Assembly (NCBI GenBank): GCA_020747065.1
Contig: JAGMVK010000008.1
Coordinates: forward strand, 868,001-932,000
Origin: Cadophora sp. MPI-SDFR-AT-0126
Taxonomy: Eukaryota; Ascomycota; Leotiomycetes; Helotiales; Ploettnerulaceae
Direction: 5' to 3'
Length of the DNA stretch: 64,000 bases
Below the pieces are notes generated by a model. It made no database searches and had not been told where the DNA came from. It saw nothing but the letters and a program-made list of their open reading frames with translations. The position numbers and the translations under genes were made by a program. Of this stretch, positions 36,383 to 46,203 are shown piece by piece (position 1 is the first letter of the stretch; the number at the start of each line of letters is the position of its first letter).

Positions 36383-37715
36383 ATGAAGTTCTCCCGGGCC
36401 AAATTTGCCTCTGCCGATTTCGAACTTCGAGAACCACGCATCAATACATCTATTTTGTCTTCACCAAATCTACAAACCCCCTGGTCGTATCATCTGAAAT
36501 CGCTCGCACCCAAACTCCGATTACCACTTGCGCTACTAGCTGGCTCTACTATCACCGCTGGAACGACCTATGCATTAGTGAAGCACGTCCAACATCTCAT
36601 CGCCACCGCTCAAGTCAGCTCAGACCCTTCTGTATGGACACAAAAGGCTAGGGATGACGGGTATGGAGCTTGTTATAATGGATGCGATGACTGTCATGAT
36701 GTGAGCTTTGCCTACAATGCGTGTGAGAAGACGGCGCGAGCGATTGTTCCTGGCATGAGTTGCAATGGGACTTTGATGTGGAATTGTAGGTGTTGGGGAA
36801 TTTCATAGTCTCTCTTTCTATTCCTGTTGCACAACTGCCTGAAGACATTTCAGAACTCGACAAACTTTTGTATCCGTCAATCTCTGACACCAGGCTATGC
36901 TAGGGGCCAATCGATACCCAACGGAGTGTCTGAAAGCATTGGGCGTGATATACAAAGCCGAAGCTCTAACGAGAAAAAAGCAAACATATCGTAACCAACT
37001 CGCAGTCATCATCTTGACCATTCTAGCAGGTCTGCTTGGAGCAATACTTGTCTACCGCCTCTGGGGTCGCTGGTTCCCACTCCATCCTAGACCACGAAGA
37101 TGGCCTTCAGTTCCTCCACCATACACCCCCTCCTCGCAACCTCGAGGTCCTCGCTCCAAACCTCGTAAGACATGGCCATTCTTCTGGCGCACCGCAGCCA
37201 CATCATCTTTCTTCACCACCTCCCACGCCTATCCTTGCTGGGGCCACAGCCATCCGGCAAACCAATACTTCACTTCCACCAACACCTCCCTCGCATCCCC
37301 AATCTCTGGCGTCATCCACGGCTGGACCTCAAGCTGCCACCAAGAATCCTACGTCTGCGGCTCCACCTGCACCACCACCGGCTCCTCGTCCTCCAACGGC
37401 GGCAGCGGCTCCACAACAACATGCAGACCAGATATCTGCTACCGAGACGAGGAGGACGAACCGCCGGCTTTCTTTGTCAATTGGACAGTGCCGAGGGTCG
37501 AGGCGTGTGGGTTTCGGCTTTTGGGGGCTGAGGAGGTGGTGGAGAGTGAGGTGGGGTTGAGGGTTGCGCATCCGTTGTTGGAGAGGAATTGGAGGGTGAG
37601 GATTAGTGTTGATAGGTTTAATAGGACGCTGGGTGGGGTTGGTGAGGGGGGAAAAGAGGGGGGAACGGAGACGGAGGAGGCGGTTTGGTGTCTATGGGAT
37701 ATCGGGAATCATTGA
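36383..37715 (+). CDS. Membrane protein of unknown function with two Cys-containing extracellular segments
   Basis: Exon 1 (36383..36785) and exon 2 (36904..37715) join across a 118-nt intron (GTAGGT...ATGCTAG, phase 1) to give 404 aa; an earlier acceptor (CACCAG) would break the frame. Two hydrophobic segments are seen at about 46-68 (LPLALLAGSTITAGTTYALV) and about 168-190 (LAVIILTILAGLLGAILVYR). Between them lies a cysteine cluster (ACYNGCDDCHDV, ACEKTARA, MSCNG). After the second segment come a basic stop-transfer stretch, then a Ser/Thr-rich, Cys-bearing region and a folded tail with FFVNWTVPRVEACGF. I do not recognise the family. Confidence 0.65.
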
Positions 37716-38249
37716 GGGTGTATGTTTGTAAGCAAATGGCCTTTCGAAATTTTAGGCGTCCATTTTTGTATTCTCGAGGTTATTGGGAGGATTTTGGTAT
37801 CTAAGTGGCCATAACCTGAGTGGGTGTAATTCATTTGTGGATTCGGATCTGTCGTTCCGTCAGAAATTGTAAGACTCGGGAGTAGGAGCTAAAGACTTTC
37901 CAAATGAAATCACAACCGGTGCTTGGAAGCGGGGTTTGGTTCACGATTTGCCGAGTATTATGTTGCGAAATTCCAAAGACAAAACAAGCTTTGAAGTTCT
38001 AAACTATTTCCGAAGCGAAAAGTTGTTTTGATATTGCGTGAGGCTGTTGTTGTGTCTTGATATATGCAGCCCTGTGCGAATGTGTCTCATCCGGGTGTGA
38101 AGTCGCTTAATAAGGGAGTAAAGAAATAATTCCTGCTAAAGAAAAGAAAAAAGTAGCCAAAGGAAATGAAAGCAAGGGGTGCAGAACTGGAGAACTCAAG
38201 GAAAGATAATGGTATACAAACTTGATACTTGCTGTGAGGCAACTTGATT
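37716..38249. other. Intergenic region
   Basis: AT-rich DNA with no gene seen, between the membrane protein and the small spliced locus. Confidence 0.5.
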
Positions 38250-38583
38250 GATTGACGAGTCGCTAGAGTATGTTGATTTTGAGCTGCTTGATTTTTGCGA
38301 GTTGTGGATCTGGAGGGGTTAGTCGTAGAGCCAGGTGAATGGTTTCGAGGGGACTTACGACTGGACCAGTGGCGACTCGTTTGATTGCTGAATTGTTTAA
38401 TTTGTTAGAAGAATAAGATATAAATTTGAAGGGTTCATACCTGTTCTACTTGAAGAGTCATAAGTGAAGAGAGAAGATCAAGAAGTGGGACATGTGAGGT
38501 ACTTTGATGTTTCGGCGTGCCAAGTAGAATGACGAGCGAAGAGAAAATCAGAAAGGAAAGGTGGAAGGTAGGTACAAGTGTCA
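38250..38583 (-). ncRNA. Small spliced locus, noncoding or micro-protein gene
   Basis: Two textbook introns occur back to back on the minus strand: 38440..38388 (53 nt, GTATGA, TTCTAAC branch site, TTCAG) and 38358..38310 (49 nt, GTAAGT, GACTAAC, CTCCAG), enclosing a 29-nt exon. An ATG at about 38583 opens a frame (hydrophobic start MTLVPTFHLSFLIFSSLVIL) that stays open through both splices but then runs into an AT-rich tail; a second in-frame ATG lies just before the first intron. The outer limits are guesses. The splice signals argue for a real transcript; its coding capacity is uncertain. Confidence 0.4.
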
Positions 38584-38849
38584 TACCGCATAACGCGATC
38601 TTCGAGAGATTGATTCATGGGCCTCTCTACGGCGATTCAGTAGAGACATAATTCACGACTGAGATTGTTCACTTGGATTACTGATATAGCTAGGTGTATG
38701 TGGCATTTGTCTCATATCTCTCCCTGTAAGCTTTGATGCTGCTCCTCTGAGCCCAAGCCTGCCATTTCCACAGCGGAAATCTCCGTCGATCAATTATCCC
38801 CAGACCTTATTGCTGATCCACGCTTCATCATGTCTAGCCATCCTTACAA

Positions 38850-39885
38850 TCAATAGTCCTCTTGTGTGAAATCCCAAGGCAACTCTTCATCGTTGACTGT
38901 AGCACATAAGAAGTAGATATTGTACAGGTCTTCCCCCGGAACTACGTTTTGACCATGGAAGAGAAGATTGTTCTTCGTCAGAGGCTCGATTACACGCCGA
39001 ACAAGGTCTCGGGACTCATCATCGCCTTTAAACTCGTAAGCGTACAGTTGACGATAGAAATTGGGCAAACGCCAAGCGGAATTTGCGCTCATGATAGTAA
39101 TAACAGCGTCCCTGATGCCTTTCCCTTCGCTACCTGCGAAGAAAAGCTCTGCGTGAACGTCTGCGATCTTGGTAGCAATCCTAGCGCGGGCCAAAGTAAC
39201 GACTTTATTGACGTTTGTGTCTGCCAGTGGTTGATACTTGTTGTCATCCCAGGATCCAGCCAAATATATGATGCACTCCCTGAATAGGCCCGAATGTTTC
39301 AGCTTGTGAGCGGCCTCCATCCAAGAAGCAGTTTTACTCCCTATGAAGTAGTCCTTTTCGACCAGGACTTTGGTCAATGATCGTGAGACTGCTGGTAAAG
39401 CGCAGTAATAGTCGGCAAGCTCTGCCATGAGCAGCAACTCAGCTGGACCGTCTCGACTGTCCAAGGAGTAGGATTGCCCATACATTGCTGCAAGTACATT
39501 TCCCAATGCCTTCATTTCTTTGCCCTTATCACCTTTGAATACGGAGTTGTGCTTTGTTGAGCCCTGTGGAATATCAGCTACTGCTTCTCTGATATTGTTG
39601 ACTTCTCACCTTTCCACCATTTGCATTGAGTGCCCATGACTTTCCATCATCATCGATCTCAGTGATCCACTTGTAAGAGATCTTTCCATTCGAATCTGGA
39701 ATGTTTGGTTTCTCGGGGGAGTCGAGGAACTTGAAGAAGAACGCGGATTGCATCTTCAGGATGACGCTGTGAACGTGATACACCTGATCGAATACTTGGA
39801 GTTGAACATCGGGGGTCAGACCGCGTGCAGTGAACACGATTGAACTGGAAGGGCTGCCATCTTGAACTTCTTTGGTAGGCGCCAT
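38850..39885 (-). CDS. BTB/POZ-domain protein, paralogue A
   Basis: Exon 1 (39885..39610) and exon 2 (39563..38850) join across a 46-nt intron (GTGAGA...CCACAG, phase 0) into 329 aa. The N-terminus has the BTB core pattern: VQLQVFDQVYHVHSVILKMQSAFF followed by FKFLDSP, then ALGNVLAAMYGQSY. Fungal BTB proteins of this size act in protein-protein interaction, sometimes as cullin-3 adaptors; nothing here identifies a partner. The C-terminal half (LFRECIIYLAGSW, ending ELPWDFTQEDY) is shared with the divergent gene 1.3 kb away, so the similarity covers the whole protein. Confidence 0.85.
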
Positions 39886-41150
39886 GTTGGAGATTGTTGT
39901 GTGATGTGAGTGAGATCGAGTTTGCTAAGAAGGTAGGAAGTCGATGGAGACGGTACACCTTCACGCTAGCGTGATTTATAGACTCATATTCACAAGCACT
40001 TGAAGCTGAACTCCAATGTTAGCCTCATCATAGACCGGAGAACTCATTGAACTTAGTACCTTGTTTTTGTGACTGCTCAACAATAATGCAATGCGGGTGT
40101 CGAAGATCTATATTCCTCTTGGTGAGGGATAGATTTTGAAAGGTCTTAGATGGCCTTTGGAGAACTTAGATTAGCATCGCACATTGCTGTATATATTTAC
40201 AGAGCATTCATTATTTCGCTGCTTCTACTTTTTCCATGTCTCAGCAAGCCCCACAACACTGTATTTTCTACACCATCTTGAGCATTTCCAGCCTGGTAAC
40301 CGCGGAACCCGACCTCGGTAACTTAACTTACTGTAGCGTTGACAGGATGCCGCTAGCTGAAGCGAGAATATGCTCGCGCCGATCTAAACATCCCCCGATA
40401 CTGATCCAAATCACTGGATGAATGCAAAATGGCCATGTTATTACCTGTAAATACTCGGTTACTTCCCGGAACATCTTAGGAAATGAGGTTTCGACTACCT
40501 ACAGAGCTTGTTTGCAGGAAAGTAAACAGATCGACCGTCAATTTCAATGATGAACAAATTTTACCTAGAAGGTTTGTGAAGCTTTCAAGGAGGCTCGTGT
40601 GAATAAGATGAGTGTCTTGGTAATTCTGATGAGAACACATACTCAAATTCATTAATTCATGCTTGACGATCGACGTTGTGCAATGATACCCACCTTGGAA
40701 CGTCTTGATATGTTCACTTAAAAAAACGTCCCATCACTCCTGCCATCTTCCCCGGATACCTGAACGGGACTTGAACAAGGTTCGCGCCGCAAGAGCATTG
40801 CAGTCAAGTAATCCACTGGAAATCATACCATCGATCCTTCCAGCAGAACTTGGCCAACTTGCTCCAATCTACGACTACCAATCTGTAATGGGCACGTGAC
40901 AATAGTCGGTACACGTATACACGGCGTTAGGCATATTCAGCTTGCGCTGAATATTGTGATCTTTTGGTCCAGTTGGTACAGTTGGTGAGAGCCTAACCTC
41001 AGCTGCATTACACAATCGCCGTTCCTGATGGATCGACAAGTCGCGGACCATCAGAACATAACCCATATCTTTTTACTCCTCAGAACGAGGCAGTTCGTTA
41101 TATTCTCTAGAGCAATACATCGTTCATATCACCACAACACTTTTCGCACA
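39886..41150. promoter_or_regulatory. Shared 1.3-kb region between divergent BTB paralogues
   Basis: Head-to-head arrangement: both paralogues are transcribed outward from here, so it must hold both promoters. I see no gene in it. Confidence 0.5.
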
Positions 41151-42257
41151 ATGGCATCCCAAACAGACTCCGAGACTAACGTTGTCATCTTCACAATACC
41201 GGGAATGCTTGCAGACACACGTCTCAAATTCTTCACGGCCGAGTTCCATGTCCATAGTGCTCTTCTCAAGATATACAGCGGATTTTTCAGGGAGAATCTT
41301 GATTCTCCCGACGATTCAAAGTCAAGAAGAGGTGAATCAGGTTTCAAATATGACTTGGTCACCGTTGTCAACGCCGATGGTAACGGTTGGGACTTAGTCG
41401 CTGCTTCAAAACAGGTGAGAATCTAAAGCGGCTCCAAACAACAAACCTTCATACCATGACTTAACTCCAATATTCTGATGGAGATCGAAAATACTGACTC
41501 GATTTCCAAGAAACAAGAGGTGGAATCACCAGAATTAAGCTGGAACCCCGACAAAGAAGTCAATTGCTTTCAAAAGCTCTTGCAAGTCATGTATGGGTGT
41601 CGACTCCAAATTAAAAGCGCTCATGACTTGAAAGCCTTGACCAAGCTTGCGCAGTCCTGCGGCTCACTTCGCATGATCTCTCGCGCGTTGGATGCATCGA
41701 TTGGCCGCCAAGAATTCAGCTTCCACCAACTCGACCATGATCCTTGTGCAATGCTCCAAGTTGCAACCCAACTACGAAACCCTAGACTATTCCGAGAATG
41801 TCTCATACTTTCTCTGAATCCATGGTCACTTCCACGATATGAGGCTTTGACGAATACAACACTTCGTGAGCTTGCTTCACATGCACACGAAAAAGTCAAA
41901 GCCAATGTCGAAGATGCTAAGAAGATGATTGACAGCGCAGTCGATGCTATGGGAGAAGTAGATCCAATATTGAAGGCTGAGATGGAGAAACAAATCGTAG
42001 AAGCTAAGAGGTTATGTCGAAGGCCTAGACGGCATCCTTTCCACCTCCCGGCTTACTTCCTTACCCTGTCAAATTTCGAATCTCGCAAGAGCAGGGGAAG
42101 ATACCCCTTCAAGCCCATTTTCAGTGTTGTGCTGAAGAACAATCTTACGTTAAATTCCACGTGCATCGCAGGCTGGATGTCATGTTCGAATTACTTTCTC
42201 TGTGGTGAAATCTTGGACAAAGATCTTCCTTGGGGCACGGATAAGAGGCAATGGTAG
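41151..42257 (+). CDS. BTB/POZ-domain protein, paralogue B
   Basis: Exon 1 (41151..41414) and exon 2 (41484..42257) join across a 69-nt intron (GTGAGA...GGAG, phase 0), giving 345 aa; the acceptor TGGAG is not pyrimidine-AG, so its exact position is less sure. The BTB core reads TRLKFFTAEFHVHSALLKIYSGFF, then ENLDSPDD, matching paralogue A. The C-terminal half has LFRECLILSLNPW and ends DLPWGTDKRQW, the counterparts of segments in A, with an extra charged insert at about 240-270. The intron lies at the equivalent place in both genes. They diverged well beyond a recent duplication. Confidence 0.82.
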
Positions 42258-42287
42258 AATGGGCTGGATTACTTGTAGTAATTATCG

Positions 42288-42486
42288 TTAGAATGATGGA
42301 AACATTCTATTAGAATGAGCATAGCTACGAGATGGGTGTCCTACACTGGCGGAAAAGACAGCCTCAGCGAAGAAAATCGAACTGCGGTAGGGAGTTGTCA
42401 CAGCACGATTATCGAAACAAGCGAAACAGCATTCGTAAATCTTGACATTGAAACCGCTCTCCAGCTTTGCTTTACATCCCGTGCAA
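42288..42486 (-). other. Orphan zinc-finger-like open frame downstream of the ZZ gene
   Basis: A short frame just after the stop of the ZZ-finger gene reads HCTGCKAKLESGFN then YECCFACFDN: C-x2-C and CC-x2-C spacing like the first half of another ZZ finger. I found no clean splice linking it to the upstream gene. It may be a lost exon or chance. Confidence 0.3.
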
Positions 42487-42541
42487 TGTGCAATCAGTTC
42501 TTGCTTTGTTTCCATTAGTATACTCATTCCTAGCGTAGTGA

Positions 42542-44103
42542 TCACACCGAGCGCTCCACAAAACTACTCGTCGGATGCTGATGCCAAACATTCGGGAAAC
42601 ATTTCGGACAGAAATCAAAGTTCGAGCAATCCTGACACTTGAATCGAAGGTCATGGTAGAAGAACTTCTGTCAGTCAGCAAACAAATTGCATTAAGTTGG
42701 TAGCTACAAACCTTCTTATCGCACCCGTCACAGCGCCAATCCCAGTCTTCAACTACACGTACAAGTGGTGGGGGGCTTGGAGATACCGCATAGACTGGTT
42801 TGGCTGGATTGATGGGCTCCTTGACCATGGGCGCGAATGGATTCGGCTGTGGTGAACGTGAATATGGTGACGTAGGACGATACTTCTCGTGGACTGTGTA
42901 TGCTTCTGTGGGTGGCGGATATCTCGATGAAGGGTCGTCTTCGTAGTTATCGGAGAACCACTGCTTCGATCAGTACGAGCACCACAGTAATATCATAGCA
43001 CGGGGACTGTACCCCTGAAATGAGATCGCCAACATCTCGCTCAGCCTGCTTCTTCGATATGGGTTCAAAGTCCCGTCTTTCCTCATCCCTCCCTTTCTCT
43101 TCCAATTTATCCTTCCTCTCTGATTCTTTACTGGATCTCAAGTCCTCTCTCAACTCCATCCTCGTTTTCTCGATCACATATACCTCCTGCCTCCTCCTCT
43201 CCTCCGCCATCATCCTAATCTTCTCTTCTTGCATGCGCAAAGCCGGGTCGATTGCACTTTGCGAATAACGTACCGTTTCCACAGGAGGTCTCAGCAAATT
43301 CAAAGAGAAATATGGACTTCGCCGCATATTTTCCAGGCTCTCTTTCTGCGTTTCTGCCATGGACATCTTTTCTCGCCTCTGAGAAGTCCTCTCGCGTTCT
43401 GCCTTGAGAGGCCCACTGATTACTTCAGATTGACGTATCGGAGTCAATGTCAAGGTAGCTTCGTAGTTTTCATTGCCATGTATCCCGCCGAGACCTTTCA
43501 AGCTGAACTGCATCGGAGGCTGGCTCATCGCAGGGGGGAAAGTACCTGATGCAGCGCCGGAAGCCGTCAATGACGGAGGCTGCCTAGGGATTTGGCCTGT
43601 GTGACTGGGCTGGCTTGTGACTTGAGATGGAAGCTGGTACATCCAGCAAGTAGTCATGAACATGAACATATGCTGAACTTGCTTGAGCCGATCTTGCTGT
43701 TTGACGATTTTCTTCTCATCTCGAAAAGCGTATCTGAGCCGCTGTTGATAGTCCGGCTTTTTGCGATCGGGAGGTATCATCTCATCGATCTCTCTAAGGA
43801 TACTCCTACACTACTTAATTCTCAGCATCCACTCTGAAGAAGGGGGATTCTAAATGCTCAGACCTGCATAACCAGCGCCGCAGCATCCTGCTCGAACTTC
43901 CGTGGGAAATTTTGTCCCGAGCCATCAACACTCTTTGCGAAAACATCTACTAGACCAGCGCACAGTGTGATCTGGCCTGCGATCTCAATCATTTGTTTTG
44001 GTGCGGAGCGGAAGGCTTGGTACCGGTCTGTAAGGGTGCCGGCGAGTTTGTTGGCTGTTTCTGTGAGTGCTACGGCGCCGACTACTATTGAGAAGGGATC
44101 CAT
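42542..44103 (-). CDS. Fungal STAND-type N-terminal domain plus C-terminal ZZ zinc finger
   Basis: Four exons (44103..43864, 43810..43013, 42960..42712, 42667..42542) joined by 44-53-nt phase-0 introns, 470 aa. Residues 1-70 (MDPFSIVVGAVALTETANKL...QITLCAGLVDVF) have the look of the N-terminal domain found in fungal STAND/NLR and related proteins. The middle is disordered, with a charged helix (about 225-330, many Glu/Arg/Lys). The C-terminus holds a ZZ-type finger split by the last intron: WRCDGCDKK, then LRFKCQDCSNFDFCPKCF and HQHP. No NTPase lies between, so it looks like an adaptor or sensor lacking a switch. Partner and ligand unknown. Confidence 0.75.
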
Positions 44104-45379
44104 TTTGGTAATGATGTATAATTTCCCAAGGTTAGTTCGGCTGTGATGAGGTTTGTGAAGAAGAGCTGTTGTGGGATATATGCTTCTTTTGTCATAGGGT
44201 CTGACAACGTCTGGTACAGCAGAACTCAGCCGCAAGCCGCAGGCCACAGCCACCACCAAATTCTGACCTGCATATCGGGTTCATTGTGCACCAATTGGCA
44301 TGAGATTGGGTTGCGCCTGGGATTTGTACTGGGGAAGAAGCTTCTTGATAAAGTTATCTATCTGGCCCGGCTCTATGGGTTTGGTCGGCCATCAATTACT
44401 TACACAGCTCAAGACTTCAAAAACATCGTTGTGATGTTTAGAATACTTTATATGCATTGCGAAATGTAAATTCTTGAAGATAGCCAGAAGCAACCACTTC
44501 ATTTAATCGATTCTAAAAACCAAACTTTGCCAACATACTCCAAAACAGGTTGATGTGGAATGGACCGATGCTTCACAATCCATAATTCTCGAGCAGTCCC
44601 TTCGCTTGCAATGTCGATCTAAGATCCTAGAGCGACATATTTGCAGGGTATCGCGTATCTACATGTTTTCCGCACCAGATCTGACGCGTACCAAGGTACT
44701 CGTCGTATACCATTCCGAGGTCGATAGTTTTAAAGATAGTGTGGCGTGACTTAGTTGATCTCTGAAAAGCTCGAGATTGTTCGCATGATGTCGAGGGTCG
44801 ACAATTGGGTTCTGGCTGTCAGTTCAAGGGCCAATCACTGAAATGCAACGTGAATCTCCCACTGTGGATGTAAGAACACGAATCTTGATCCACGTCCACC
44901 GACTCACTTGAGCCGCAGATCATGGCATCAACATTCAATCTTCCCAGGCATTCCAATTCATGTCCGGTATTTGTCCGGCCCGTATCTGTGCTCCGACGAG
45001 ATGCTCTAACGTCACAACTCTTCAGAAGGCCAGTTTGTTAATCTCCGGCTCGCTGCTATCGAAATAGTAGTCTGACTCCTCGAACAAAACGGTCACCCTG
45101 GAGTGCGTAAGAGGAGTTTCGAAGAGCCGCTTTCAGTCCCGTATGCACAATCGTATCACAGAAATACCAATCGTAATTGTGGAATGTTGTCGTATTGTGA
45201 TCACACCAGACGAGTGACTATCTCAGCAAGTGCCTCCAGCCCATTCCTTCGTCCCGGCGCGAATCCTCCCAATGCCATGTCATCCCAGTCCGAAATCCGC
45301 AGATCTATATGTCCATTAGCATCAGGCCTTCCGTGCGTGCGCTGGGTTTGTATCGCACCAAAACGCCTTGATGTTGCAT
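44104..45379. other. Intergenic region
   Basis: Promoter side of the ZZ-finger gene and 3' side of RPS21. No gene supported. Confidence 0.5.
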
Positions 45380-45817
45380 TTATCTTTGCGAGCTTCCACT
45401 CCAGACGTTCTTCAATAGCCCATCACGCTGTGCCAATCTGTTCAACGAATCGTCGCTCTCGCCCATCGCACGAACGAATCCACACAAAGCGTACACTTGC
45501 GACTCTCCGGTGAAGCGGCCATTCTCGTCAACCTTTCCGACCGAAATTTGGACAGATGCGTGATCCTTTGCCTTGATGATGCGGTTGGTCGCGGAACACT
45601 TGCGAGGAACGTAGCTATAAGCAGAATTAGTATGTCCTCTCGAATGCGAAATCCCATCCTTCAATTCTCTTCCTTGCCTCCTGTCGGCGCTTCTTTGCAG
45701 TTCTCTCCATAACCACTCCCACCCCGCGAATGGTCGTTCCACTGCACGGCCATCCCAGCTCTCTCAAGATTAGGCGCAGACTCACAGATCAACGAGCTCT
45801 CCCTTATCGTTCTCCAT
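45380..45817 (-). CDS. RPS21: 40S ribosomal protein eS21 (S21e)
   Basis: Exon 1 (45817..45786, only 32 nt) encodes [11 protein letters not shown] and joins across a 171-nt intron (GTGAGT...TTATAG, ACTAAT branch site) to exon 2 (45614..45380), [20 protein letters not shown]... to [16 protein letters not shown]. The 88-aa product has the length and sequence of eukaryotic eS21, a small-subunit protein needed for 18S rRNA maturation. A tiny first exon and a longer first intron are typical of fungal ribosomal protein genes. It is head to head with SLX4. Confidence 0.97.
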
Positions 45818-46203
45818 TTTGGCGGTAGTTGTGGAAGTGAGGTATTCGGTGGGGTTATGTGAAGTTGTCGTTGGCGTTGAGAAATTTCGAGATTCAAATG
45901 TTGGAAATTCTGTGTTCGACTAGCCCCACTTAGGGCGGATAAGCGAGCGATTTGAAGGTCACGATTTTGGCGTGCTGTTGGCGTTTCGCGGCAAGTGCCA
46001 TCCCGCGACGACTGTTTATCAAAGTATCAACATCATCACACAGTTTGAAAGAACAACCCGAGTGCCAGTGCCTGACTTGAACCTCTTCGTCTTTTCGCAC
46101 CCTCATCTTGATCGGGATATGACTGCCCAATACAACGATCCTGTCGTGCCTTCTCCTCTCCTCGAATTGCGCCCGGCGCAAAGTCTGTTTATTGACGGCA
46201 AAA
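45818..46203. promoter_or_regulatory. Bidirectional RPS21/SLX4 promoter region
   Basis: 386 bases between divergent starts. It must contain both promoters; no specific motif is claimed. Confidence 0.55.

Noticed and set aside
37036..37560. 174-codon open frame rich in Pro/Ser/His
   Set aside because: It overlaps the second exon of the membrane protein in another frame and reflects its Ser/Pro-rich sequence.
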